Shown: positions 36,371 through 43,639 of the stretch, piece by piece
Layout of the letters: every line of letters begins with the position of its first letter
Numbering within the stretch: the stretch's first letter is position 1
Origin: Haloarchaeobius iranensis
GTDB taxonomy: Archaea; Halobacteriota; Halobacteria; Halobacteriales; Natrialbaceae
Length of the DNA: 64,000 bases
Assembly: GCF_900103505.1 (NCBI RefSeq)
Contig: NZ_FNIA01000009.1
Coordinates: forward strand, 1-64,000
Reading direction: 5' to 3'
The notes under the pieces: model-generated
Told to the model about the DNA's origin: nothing
What the model saw: the letters and a program-made list of their open reading frames with translations, nothing else
The model's database searches: none
Made by a program: the position numbers and the translations under genes

Positions 36371-36868
36371 CGACGACCCCTGCGAGTGGGCCTGCAAGCC
36401 CGGGTCGGGGTGGCCGTCACGAGAGCCACTGGTCCAGCAGGCGACGCTTCCGCCGCTGTAGTGATTCCCGGAGACCTGTCGCGGACCAGCAATCGTGTCC
36501 CACGCTAACGCACCTCGGCTGGTGCGGATGCAGCTACGAGCGGTTTCGGCGGTCTGAGCTCTTTGGAGTGGCGATTTCGCCGGGCTCAAGGCTCGTTAAC
36601 GAAGCGCGTACTGTCGCCAGAGCGATATTACGAGACGGGAGCGGAACTGTTCAAGACCGTTCAGAGCCCCTAAATTGTCTGGACAGTTGTCCGTGTTCAA
36701 GTAGATACGATTCCTCGGCCCAGGTGGAGACCACGAGGACACAAATAGGTCGGTGTCAGAGGGTCACGCCCTCGTTCCCTGACAGGCGTGGTCTCCCGGT
36801 ACTGGATATCGTCCAGTAACACTCCCCCTTCCCTTTCGACGTTCCCGCAGCGCCTGCCAGCCATCGGC
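36371..36868. other. Gene-free, structured 498-base region (possible RNA or mobile remnant)
   Basis: No credible gene on either strand, and AT-richer than its surroundings between 36530 and 36760. Inverted repeats are nested at 36726-36796: outer arms GGAGACCACG (36726-36735) and CGTGGTCTCC (36787-36796) enclose TGTCA/TGACA (36754-36758, 36780-36784) and GAGGG/CCCTC (36759-36763, 36769-36773). Just after it, TACTGGA (36800-36806) pairs with TCCAGTA (36812-36818). A 7-base pair CTGGTCC/GGACCAG spans 36429-36489. No tRNA, 7S or RNase P signature was found. It could be a small RNA, a miniature transposon or a decayed gene. Confidence 0.5.
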
Positions 36869-37396
36869 TCAGTCCGAGCGGCGCGCCAGCCCGACCAGAT
36901 GCGGTGCCTCGGGGACGATGATTTCCGCGACGCCGAGGCGTACTGCCGCCTCGCTCCCCGGCAGACAGCAGACGAGCACGCCCTCGTCGACGCCGGCCAT
37001 CGTTCGCGTGGCGATGGCCCGGGTTCCGATCTCCTCCTGGGACAGCCGCCGGAACAACTCGCCGAAGCCTGGGAGCTGCTTGTCGAACAACGGCTCGACG
37101 GCCTCGACGGTCACGTCGTCGGGCGTGACGCCGGTCCCGCCGGTCGTGACCACGAGGTCGACGTCCTCTCGGTCGACGAGTCGGCCGACCGTCCCCTGCA
37201 CGCTGTCGTACTCGTCGGCGATGAGTTCCCGGACAGCGACCTCGTGGCCCTCGTCGGTGAGGAGGGACGCGATGCGGTCGCCCGAGGGGTCGTCGTCCAG
37301 CGTCCGGGAGCTCGACACCGTGACGACCGCGACGCCGAGGTGGTGGTCGTCGTGCTCGTGGTGGTCGTGGCCGTCGTCGTCGACGCGTTCGCTCAT
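36869..37396 (-). CDS. moaB: Molybdenum cofactor biosynthesis protein MoaB/Mog type
   Basis: 175 residues. MoaB/Mog-family proteins adenylylate or bind molybdopterin. The conserved substrate loop DLVVTTGGTGVTPDDVTVEA is near residue 83, followed by LFDKQLPGFGELFRRLS. The family-specific start is preceded by a short His/Asp-rich run (DDDGHDHHEHDDHH, about residues 6-19) that is unusual for the family and may bind metal. ATG 37396 has a TATA-like agctatgcc 28 bases upstream. No other molybdopterin gene is in the window. Confidence 0.9.
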   Translation of the reverse strand: MSERVDDDGHDHHEHDDHHLGVAVVTVSSSRTLDDDPSGDRIASLLTDEGHEVAVRELIADEYDSVQGTVGRLVDREDVDLVVTTGGTGVTPDDVTVEAVEPLFDKQLPGFGELFRRLSQEEIGTRAIATRTMAGVDEGVLVCCLPGSEAAVRLGVAEIIVPEAPHLVGLARRSD

Positions 37397-37484
37397 GCCG
37401 GCGGGTTCCGGCGGCGACGGCATAGCTCTTGTCCGGGTTGCCCGCGTCGGCACGCTTTTGGCCGCGCCACGAGTCGCCACGCGC

Positions 37485-38525
37485 ATGAAGGCCGTCCAGT
37501 TTGCCGAGCACGGCGACGCCGACGTCATCGAGTACGACGAGTATCCGACGCCGGAGCCAGACGACGACGAGGTGCTGGTCGACGTGAAAGCCGGCGCACT
37601 CAACCACCTCGACGTCTGGACACGGCGAGGACTGCCCGGACTCGACCTCGAGATGCCACACGTCCCGGGCAGCGACGCCGCGGGTGTCGTCGCGGCGGTC
37701 GGTGCGGACGTATCGCGCTTCGCGCCCGGCGACCACGTCGCGGTCTGGTCCGGCATCGCGACCGGCGACGACGAGTTCACCCGGAAGGGCGACCCGACGC
37801 TGTCACGGAGCTTCAAGGTCATCGGCGAGCACCTGCCGGGCGTCCACAGCGAGTACGCGACCCTGCCCGCAGAGAACCTGGTGCCGGTGCCGGACGACGT
37901 GCCCTGGGAGACGGCGGCGGCCGCACCGCTCGTCTTCGGCACCGCCTGGCGGATGCTCGTCTCGCGCGGTGACGTGACCGCCGGCGAGTCCGTGCTGGTG
38001 CTCGGTGCCTCCGGCGGTGTCGGCCACGCGGCTGTCCAGATCGCCGACCACGCGGGGGCAGAGGTGTACGCCACGGCGAGCAGCGAGGAGAAGCTCGACT
38101 ACGCCCGGGACTGTGGCGCGGCCCACGTCTGCAACTACGAGGAGGAGCGCTTCGCGACGTGGATTCGCGAGGAGACCGACGGCCGGGGCGTCGACGTTGT
38201 CGTCGACCACGTCGGCGAGGAGACGTGGGAGGACTCGCTGAAGTGCCTCGCCCCCGGCGGACGGCTGCTCACCTGCGGGGCGACGACGGGACCGAACGCC
38301 GAGACGAACGTCAACCGGGTGTTCTGGAGCCAGCTGGAGATCATCGGCTCGACGATGGCGACGCCCGGCGAGGCCGAGACCGTCCTCGAACTGGTCTGGG
38401 ACGGCACGTTCGAGCCCCGAATCCGCGAGACGCTCCCGATGAGCGAGACGGGCCGGGCCCACGAGCTCCTCGAGAACCGTGAGGGCTTTGGGAAGGTGGT
38501 CGTAATTCCGGACAGTGAGCTCTGA
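37485..38525 (+). CDS. Zinc-binding alcohol dehydrogenase/quinone oxidoreductase-like protein
   Basis: 346 residues, medium-chain dehydrogenase/reductase superfamily. The N-terminal GroES-like domain has ALNHLDVWTRRGLPGLDLEM near residue 39 and the NAD(P) fold has VLVLGASGGVGHAAVQIAD near residue 167. The classic catalytic-zinc Cys is replaced (NHLDVW), and the structural-zinc lobe lacks four clustered Cys, so it resembles the quinone-oxidoreductase/crotonyl reductase-like group more than a true alcohol dehydrogenase. It precedes, and overlaps by 11 bases, the small membrane gene at 38515. Confidence 0.85.
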   Translation: MKAVQFAEHGDADVIEYDEYPTPEPDDDEVLVDVKAGALNHLDVWTRRGLPGLDLEMPHVPGSDAAGVVAAVGADVSRFAPGDHVAVWSGIATGDDEFTRKGDPTLSRSFKVIGEHLPGVHSEYATLPAENLVPVPDDVPWETAAAAPLVFGTAWRMLVSRGDVTAGESVLVLGASGGVGHAAVQIADHAGAEVYATASSEEKLDYARDCGAAHVCNYEEERFATWIREETDGRGVDVVVDHVGEETWEDSLKCLAPGGRLLTCGATTGPNAETNVNRVFWSQLEIIGSTMATPGEAETVLELVWDGTFEPRIRETLPMSETGRAHELLENREGFGKVVVIPDSEL

Positions 38526-38844
38526 CGCCGACACGGAGGGACGGACGGGCGACGGACGCGGCACACCCACCATCGACGGGGCCGACGCGACGGCGGGGGA
38601 CGGCGACGACGAGCGCTACGTCCACCGGCCGGCCGACGGCGTCCACCCGGAGGCCGTCGACCGGGAGTGGAACTGGCGCGGCTGGGTGGTCGTCGCCGTC
38701 GTCGCCTTCTCGTTTCTCGTGGTGCCGGTCGTCATCCTCTACCGGCCGCCGTCGCTGCCGTACTGGGTCGCACTGCTCGCGTTCCCGATGCTGCCGGCGC
38801 TGTTGCTCGGTCTCGTCGCGGTCTGGGGGACCACGCGGCCCTAG
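38515..38844 (+). CDS. Two-helix membrane protein with acidic N-terminus, GTG start
   Basis: 109 residues. An acidic soluble part (about residues 1-54) is followed by two hydrophobic segments, WVVVAVVAFSFLVVPVVIL and PYWVALLAFPMLPALLLGLV. The start GTG 38515 lies inside the end of the dehydrogenase gene, giving 11 bases of overlap and likely coupling. Its TAG shares CTAG (38841-38844) with the convergent gene. No family recognised. Confidence 0.65.
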   Translation: MSSDADTEGRTGDGRGTPTIDGADATAGDGDDERYVHRPADGVHPEAVDREWNWRGWVVVAVVAFSFLVVPVVILYRPPSLPYWVALLAFPMLPALLLGLVAVWGTTRP

Positions 38845-39155
38845 CTCAGCGGTACCCGGCCGAAACTCGCCTCGAGCCGGTCGATGATGGCCTGGGCCTG
38901 GGCGACGTCCGACGCCGGCGTCGAGTCCCGCTCCGCGTACTCTCGCAGGTCACGCCACAGTCGCCACGCCTCGAACGTCGTCAGTGTCGGGTCACCGGCC
39001 TCGAGCTTCCGGGCGATGTTGAGCGCCCACCAGGGCTGTGGGTCGTCCTCGTCGTGCCCGGTGAGTCGCTCGACCATCACGTGGTGGACGAGCCACAGTT
39101 CGCCGCGGGAGAGCGACAGGTCGGCCGTCCTCGGTTGCTTTCGTGCTGACGACAT
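38841..39155 (-). CDS. Small haloarchaeal helical protein, unrecognised
   Basis: 104 residues, mostly helical, with LSRGELWLVHHVMVERLTGH near residue 14 and TTFEAWRLWRDLREYAER near residue 58. Sequences beginning with such an L-S-R-x-E-x-W-x-V-H pattern recur in haloarchaea but have no function known to me. The stop lies within CTAG 38841-38844, shared with the plus-strand gene before it. No membrane segment or catalytic motif is seen. Confidence 0.65.
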   Translation of the reverse strand: MSSARKQPRTADLSLSRGELWLVHHVMVERLTGHDEDDPQPWWALNIARKLEAGDPTLTTFEAWRLWRDLREYAERDSTPASDVAQAQAIIDRLEASFGRVPLS

Positions 39156-39250
39156 CTGTGGATGGGCGCCTCCAGGAAGAAACTACGGTCCACCGCGACA
39201 TAATCCTTGTCACGTGTTAACATATATTCTGCGGATATCCGCCCGGTCGC

Positions 39251-39829
39251 TCAGTCGAAGTCGCGACGCATCGCGATCTCGAACCAGGGGCAGAGCCGGA
39301 GCTGACGGTAGTACTCCGGGTTGTCGTGGAGGTGCTCGTAGGGGACCCACATGAGACCATCGACCTCCTCCGGGTCGGGGTCGAGCGTGGTGTCGGTCAG
39401 CGTGATCTTCAGCACGGCACAGACCTCGTGCTCGACGCCGGCGTTCTCGAAGTAGCGCTTGTACTCGAATCGGTCCGTGAGCTGGACGGAGTCGTACTGT
39501 TCGGGCGTGATGCCGAGCTCCTCCTCGAGTCGCTCGCGGGTCGCCGCCTCCTGGCTCTGTCCCTCGACGGGGTGGGACGCGACCGTCCCGTCCCACCAGG
39601 TTCCCCACAGCCGCTTCTCGGCGGCGCGCTGTGCGAGCAGGATGTTCTCGTCCTCGTCGAACACGAGCGACGTGAACGCGCGATGTCGGATTCCCTCGCC
39701 AGTGTGGGCCTCCAGTCGGTTGACGAGCCCCTGTTCGTTGTCGTCCGGGTCGACCGCGACGACCTCCTGTCGCGCGTTCTTGTGCGCGATGTCGTCGGCC
39801 GCGCCGTCGGACGGGTCAGACGTGCTCAT
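39251..39829 (-). CDS. idi: Isopentenyl-diphosphate delta-isomerase (type I, Nudix fold)
   Basis: 192 residues. It interconverts IPP and DMAPP for haloarchaeal isoprenoid lipids and carotenoids. The family blocks are GEGIRHRAFTSLVFDEDENI near residue 45, WWDGTVASHPVEG with the region around the catalytic Cys/His replaced in type I fashion, and the Nudix stretch AATRERLEEELGI near residue 95. Late motif EVDGLMWVPYEHL is typical. The active-site Cys of bacterial Idi (TNTCCSHP) is not present in that exact form (GTVASHP), which is worth noting. A TATA-like attttagc lies about 30 bases before ATG 39829. Confidence 0.88.
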   Translation of the reverse strand: MSTSDPSDGAADDIAHKNARQEVVAVDPDDNEQGLVNRLEAHTGEGIRHRAFTSLVFDEDENILLAQRAAEKRLWGTWWDGTVASHPVEGQSQEAATRERLEEELGITPEQYDSVQLTDRFEYKRYFENAGVEHEVCAVLKITLTDTTLDPDPEEVDGLMWVPYEHLHDNPEYYRQLRLCPWFEIAMRRDFD

Positions 39830-39998
39830 GGCTCTACAATCGAGTACCCCGCTAAAATGGACTTCGACTCGCCACGGGCCACCATGTGGTGCCGGTGACT
39901 CCCAGCGGCGCCGCTATCGGGACCTGCGGTTCCGTGCCGCGCACCGACGCCACAGCCCGCTCCCCTGGAATGACCACCCAACCCCTAGTTCGTGCCGT

Positions 39999-40265
39999 TC
40001 ACGCCTCGGATTCGACCGTCTGTGCCATCAGCGACTTGATACCGCCGTACAGCCCGAGCACGGCAGCGCCACTGAAGAAGCCCCCGATGGCAGTCACCAG
40101 CCGGACGTCCTGCGGAATACCGAACGCCGTCGGCCAGAGTGTGATCCAGAACGTGAACAACAGCACCATCTGGGCGAGCATCATCATCACGAACGCCGCA
40201 CCCGTGTCGACACTCGCCTCTAGTTTGACATCCTCTTCACCGAACCGCTTGCTGGGGGTGGCCAT
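39999..40265 (-). CDS. Small two-helix membrane protein
   Basis: 88 residues. Two hydrophobic segments (FVMMMLAQMVLLFTFWITLW and LVTAIGGFFSGAAVLGLYGG) sit between charged ends. No family recognised. The promoter region carries a TATA-like aactatatc 30 bases before ATG 40265, flanked by the direct repeats listed next, which suggests tight control. Confidence 0.65.
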   Translation of the reverse strand: MATPSKRFGEEDVKLEASVDTGAAFVMMMLAQMVLLFTFWITLWPTAFGIPQDVRLVTAIGGFFSGAAVLGLYGGIKSLMAQTVESEA

Positions 40266-40285
40266 GTGAACCAGTTAGCGGTACC

Positions 40286-40319
40286 GTTGGTCACCGGATA
40301 TAGTTATCTGTTGGTTACC
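40286..40319 (-). promoter_or_regulatory. Direct repeats flanking the TATA box of the 39999-40265 gene
   Basis: GTTGGTCACC (40286-40295) and GTTGGTTACC (40310-40319) are 10-mers that differ at one base and are 24 bases apart on the same strand. The TATA-like element lies between them, at about 40299-40308. A protein bound to both would bracket the promoter. No matching regulator can be named. Confidence 0.45.
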
Positions 40320-40431
40320 TACCAGAACTGCAGTGGTATAAAGTGTTTGTGGCCGGGACTCTCAACGGAATCCACAGACTGCGACGGGGTATAATCACGC
40401 ACTACCGTGTGGCAACGGGGCGTTACTCCCG

Positions 40432-40857
40432 TCAGCCGAGCCGCTCGTCGAGGATGAGGCGCGTCTTCGTCGAGACGACCTCCTCCATCTCGCGGGCCTG
40501 GGTGATGAGGTCGTTCACCCCCTGCGTGTCGGCGCAGTCGACCACGAGCACCACGTCCTCCTCACCGGAGACCTGCCAGACGAAGTCCACCTCGGTCCAG
40601 TCGGCCATCCGCTCGGAGATCTGGGTCGTCTCGACGTCCATCGCGACGCCGATCTCTATCATCGCTTTCACGTTACCCGTACGCGTGGCGACGGTGAACC
40701 GTTCGATGACGTCGTCTTCGGTCATTCGTTCGACCCGGTTACGGACCGTCCCCTCGCTGGTGCCGACCTCCTCGGCGATCTCGGTGTAGGGCGTTCGGGC
40801 GTCCCGACGGAGGATGTTCAGAATCTCGCGGTCGAGTTCGTCCATGGAGGTGGTCAT
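40432..40857 (-). CDS. Lrp/AsnC-family transcriptional regulator
   Basis: 141 residues. An N-terminal winged helix-turn-helix (LDREILNILRRDARTPYTEI, then VGTSEGTVRNRVERMTEDD) is followed by a RAM ligand-binding domain with VWQVSGEEDVVLVVDCADT near residue 94. Lrp-type proteins sense amino acids and often control their own gene and neighbours. It is divergent from carA, with palindromes between the two starts, so control of carbamoyl phosphate or arginine/pyrimidine supply is plausible. ATG 40857 has TATA-like cgtaatcat upstream; ATG 40845 is an alternative start. Confidence 0.9.
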   Translation of the reverse strand: MTTSMDELDREILNILRRDARTPYTEIAEEVGTSEGTVRNRVERMTEDDVIERFTVATRTGNVKAMIEIGVAMDVETTQISERMADWTEVDFVWQVSGEEDVVLVVDCADTQGVNDLITQAREMEEVVSTKTRLILDERLG

Positions 40858-40881
40858 CTACCACCGGGGCACACTTGATGA

Positions 40882-40906
40882 TTACGAAATTCGTAACGAA
40901 GCTTCG
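40882..40906. promoter_or_regulatory. Palindromes between the Lrp-type gene and carA
   Basis: TTACGAAATTCGTAA (40882-40896), 7-base arms around one base, is followed directly by CGAAGCTTCG (40897-40906). The first overlaps the likely TATA region of the minus-strand regulator gene and lies upstream of the carA TATA-like gtttattg (40915-40922). The 10-mer TTCGTAACGA at 40890 is repeated at 40941-40950, ending on the A of the carA ATG. A related palindrome precedes carB. Confidence 0.55.
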
Positions 40907-40949
40907 AAAGCAAGGTTTATTGACTTGGCTACATACGTACTTCGTAACG

Positions 40950-42014
40950 ATGGACGCCTACGTAGCACTGGAGGGTGGCCACGTGGTCGAGGCACGTGGT
41001 CGGGCTCCAGGCACAGCAAACGGCGAACTGGTTTTCACGACAGCGTACACGGGATACGAGGAGAGCCTCACGGACCCGTCGTACGAAGAACAGATACTCA
41101 CCTTCGCGTACCCGCTCATCGGGAACTACGGCGTGCGCAGCGAGCGCTTCGAGTCCGACCGGGTCCACCCCCGCGCCGCGGTCACCCGCGAGATGACCGA
41201 CGACGTGGCGGAGTGGCTCGCGGAGGAGGACGTGCCGGCGGTCGACCACATCGACACGCGTGACCTCGTCACCGACATCCGTGAGGAGGGAGCGATGGCC
41301 TGCGGCATCGCCGTCGGCGACGACGTAACCCCCGAGGACGCGCTCGCGGAGCTCGAGGACTGCGTGCCGATGAGCGACCACACGGACATCGGCGCACAGG
41401 TGTCCGTCGCGGAGCCCGTCGTCCACAACGCCGAGAGCGACGGTTCGACGGTCGCACTCGTCGACTGCGGCGCGAAGCGGTCCATCGTCGACTCGCTGGT
41501 CGAGCGCGGCGCGACGGTCCACGTGCTCCCGTACGACGCCACGGCCGACGACGTGGCCGAAATCGACCCGGAGCTCCTGTTCATCTCGAACGGCCCGGGC
41601 GACCCGGAGAACTTCGACGCCGCAGTCGACCTCGTGGACACGTACGTCGGCGAGGTGCCCATCGCGGGCATCTGTCTCGGCCAGCAGATCGTCGCCCGCG
41701 CGCTCGGCGGCACCACCGAGAAGATGGACTTCGGTCACCGTGGCGTCAACCAGCCCGTCCGCGACTACGACACCGGGAAGGTCGTGATGACCACCCAGAA
41801 CCACGGCTACACCGTCGCCGACGCACCCGAGGCGCTCGAGGTCTCGCAGGTCAACGTCAACGACGGCACGCCGGAGGGCCTCGACAGCGAGGACCTCGAC
41901 ATCATCACGCGCCAGTACCACCCCGAGGCGAACCCCGGTCCGCACGATTCGCTGTCCTTCTTCGACGACGTGCTCGGGCTGACCGGTTCGAAGCGAACCA
42001 TCGTCGCCGACTGA
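40950..42014 (+). CDS. carA: Carbamoyl-phosphate synthase small (glutaminase) subunit
   Basis: 354 residues. It releases ammonia from glutamine for CarB to make carbamoyl phosphate, the precursor of arginine and pyrimidines. The N-terminal CarA domain starts DAYVALEGGHVVEARGRAPG and holds LTFAYPLIGNYGV near residue 51. The C-terminal class I amidotransferase has nucleophile Cys in GICLGQQI near residue 241, and YHPEANPGPHDS supplies the His-Glu pair. ATG 40950 lies 28-35 bases after the TATA-like gtttattg. carB is about 6.6 kb away and convergent. Confidence 0.97.
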   Translation: MDAYVALEGGHVVEARGRAPGTANGELVFTTAYTGYEESLTDPSYEEQILTFAYPLIGNYGVRSERFESDRVHPRAAVTREMTDDVAEWLAEEDVPAVDHIDTRDLVTDIREEGAMACGIAVGDDVTPEDALAELEDCVPMSDHTDIGAQVSVAEPVVHNAESDGSTVALVDCGAKRSIVDSLVERGATVHVLPYDATADDVAEIDPELLFISNGPGDPENFDAAVDLVDTYVGEVPIAGICLGQQIVARALGGTTEKMDFGHRGVNQPVRDYDTGKVVMTTQNHGYTVADAPEALEVSQVNVNDGTPEGLDSEDLDIITRQYHPEANPGPHDSLSFFDDVLGLTGSKRTIVAD

Positions 42015-42097
42015 GCGGGACGTAGGCGTCCCACGCCGTTCTAACACCCCGACGAAGTAGCAGCGGCTCGGCCGTCGGCAGGCACCCCGTCACACCC

Positions 42098-42829
42098 CTA
42101 CGACGGGATGGAGTAGCCGGAGCGGCGCGCGACCAGTCCCGCCTCGGGGCCGCGCCACTCGAACGCGACGCCCTCGTGGGTCGGCGGCGCGACTCCGGCG
42201 ACCTCGAACGTCCGGTTCCTGGCCTCCGGTGTGGTGAGTGCGGCGACCATCACCCACGCCAGGTCCGGTCGGGGAATCCGCCCCGTGACGGTGTTCTCTC
42301 CCTCGCTCGTCGCCACCGAGCCGGTCCCCTCGTCGTCAGTCGTCCGCCCGGTCCGCAGAATCGTGTGCGGGACGCCGGAGTCGCGGAGGTAGCGCTCGGT
42401 GGCGTCGAGCGCCCGGACGAGTCTGTACTTCAGCAGCCTGACCGGGAGCACCATGCCGCTCTGTGAGTCGCCGACACCGGTCGTCGAGTGGAGTACCACG
42501 TACGGGCGGTCGGCACCGCTCGCGGCGTCGACGAGGTTCCTGACGCCGACGCCGGCCTCGAGCTGACCGACGACGTGGGCGAGGCCCGTATCCCGTACGC
42601 TACAGCAGATGGCGTCGACGTCGCTGACGGCACCGTCGAGCCCCCGGCCGGTGGTCAGGTCCGCGACGCAGACCTCCGCAGCGCCGGCCCGTCGTGCGGG
42701 GGCCTCCCCGTCACGGTCGGTGACGAGCGCGCGCACCACGTAGTCGGTGTCCGCGAGGTAGGTCACGAGTGCCCGACCGACCGGTGTCGAGGCGTCGGCG
42801 ACCAGCACGCGGTACGATTCGTGCGACAC
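42098..42829 (-). CDS. NAD(P)-binding SDR/NmrA-like protein, GTG start
   Basis: 243 residues. The fold begins YRVLVADASTPVGRALVTYL, an NAD(P)-binding Rossmann start of the atypical SDR/NmrA type, where the first Gly of the usual G-x-x-G-x-x-G is Ala/Asp. Later blocks (VVLHSTTGVGDSQSG and VPHTILRTGRTTDDEG) fit NAD(P)H-binding epimerase-like proteins. It may be a reductase or a redox-sensing protein. GTG 42829 has TATA-like gctttactc about 28 bases upstream. An ATG nine bases earlier on this strand is out of frame. Confidence 0.8.
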   Translation of the reverse strand: MSHESYRVLVADASTPVGRALVTYLADTDYVVRALVTDRDGEAPARRAGAAEVCVADLTTGRGLDGAVSDVDAICCSVRDTGLAHVVGQLEAGVGVRNLVDAASGADRPYVVLHSTTGVGDSQSGMVLPVRLLKYRLVRALDATERYLRDSGVPHTILRTGRTTDDEGTGSVATSEGENTVTGRIPRPDLAWVMVAALTTPEARNRTFEVAGVAPPTHEGVAFEWRGPEAGLVARRSGYSIPS

Positions 42830-42900
42830 GGTGACATCCTACGTACTGAGGTGAGTAAAGCGTTCCGCGCAACCAGTTGGTCAGTCGCGAAACGGCCGGC

Positions 42901-43191
42901 TCAGTCGCCGAACTCGCCGCGTGGCGACCGGCGCTGCTGGCGACCCTCGCGGCGCTCCCGCGTCGGCGGGTGGACGAAGAGCGCGTCGGCGACCACGATA
43001 CTGCTGCCGACGCCCACCGCCGCGGTGAGCAGGTGGAGGGGGAACGCGGTCGCGACCGAGAAGGCGGCCGCCGCGAGCCACAGGAGCGGGATCACGCCGA
43101 GCACGAGATCGTACCGAGAGACCGAGTCGAGTACCGTTGACGGTCGAACGAGCGATTCGACGTCCACGTGGTCGGTTTCAGTCCGCTTCAT
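42901..43191 (-). CDS. Tiny two-helix membrane protein, paralogue of the 43385 gene
   Basis: 96 residues. Two hydrophobic segments are joined by a short loop: YDLVLGVIPLLWLAAAAFSV and LHLLTAAVGVGSSIVVADAL. The end is basic (HPPTRERREGRQQRRSPRGE). It is clearly related to the 43385-43579 product: both have S-R-Y-D at the start of the first helix and V-H-x-P-T-R-E after the second. Function unknown. ATG 43191 is about 34 bases after an AT-rich TATA-like stretch; an ATG at 43251 gives a longer alternative. Confidence 0.65.
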   Translation of the reverse strand: MKRTETDHVDVESLVRPSTVLDSVSRYDLVLGVIPLLWLAAAAFSVATAFPLHLLTAAVGVGSSIVVADALFVHPPTRERREGRQQRRSPRGEFGD

Positions 43192-43297
43192 CGTCACCAC
43201 CTCGTGTGAAACTACGGCAGCATCGGTTGTAAAATTTTGGCTCGAAACCACCGGGGAACCGCGAGGGAACCCACCTGCAATATCTGAAACACAATCG

Positions 43298-43319
43298 GAT
43301 ATTATTTCGAAATAATATC
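43298..43319. repeat. Perfect 22-base AT-rich palindrome
   Basis: The first 11 bases (GATATTATTTC) are exactly mirrored by the last 11 (GAAATAATATC). It lies 107 bases upstream of the 42901-43191 gene and 66 bases beyond the stop of its paralogue at 43385. It stands out in a GC-rich genome. It could be an operator, or a hairpin ending or linking the two transcripts. Confidence 0.6.
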
Positions 43320-43384
43320 ACCCCGGCGTACCGTCTGGTCTCCACGTGATGGCAACGGATGTCGGCCGATGACCTCGCAGTGGG

Positions 43385-43579
43385 TCACTCGCGGGTCGGT
43401 GCGTGGACGGTCAGCAGGTCGGCGATGATACCGGCCGAGACGAGCGTCGCCGCGCCGACGAGCAGGGAGAACGGGAGCGCGGTCACGGCGACGCCGACGG
43501 CCGCCGCGAGCAACGGGAGCGGGAGGACGCCGAGTGCGACGTCGTATCGCGAGAGCTCGATGGGGTCAGCCTGTGACAT
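43385..43579 (-). CDS. Tiny two-helix membrane protein, paralogue of the 42901 gene
   Basis: 64 residues from ATG 43579. Two hydrophobic segments (YDVALGVLPLPLLAAAVGVA and LLVGAATLVSAGIIADLLTV) match the larger paralogue almost helix for helix, and the protein ends VHAPTRE, as its paralogue has VHPPTRE. The longer frame to 43612 adds only MQLPWSQPRRS and lacks a family match. It starts 60 bases after the PrsW stop on the same strand and may share its transcript. Confidence 0.65.
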   Translation of the reverse strand: MSQADPIELSRYDVALGVLPLPLLAAAVGVAVTALPFSLLVGAATLVSAGIIADLLTVHAPTRE

Positions 43580-43639
43580 CGACCGTCTCGGCTGGCTCCA
43601 CGGCAGCTGCACTGGTAGAAGTGTGGGGTCCGACCGACG

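Noticed and set aside
36371-36868. tRNA, 7S RNA or RNase P RNA in the structured gap
   Set aside because: No T-loop of the GTTCRANNC type in a tRNA setting, and no conserved P4-like or SRP-type block was found.
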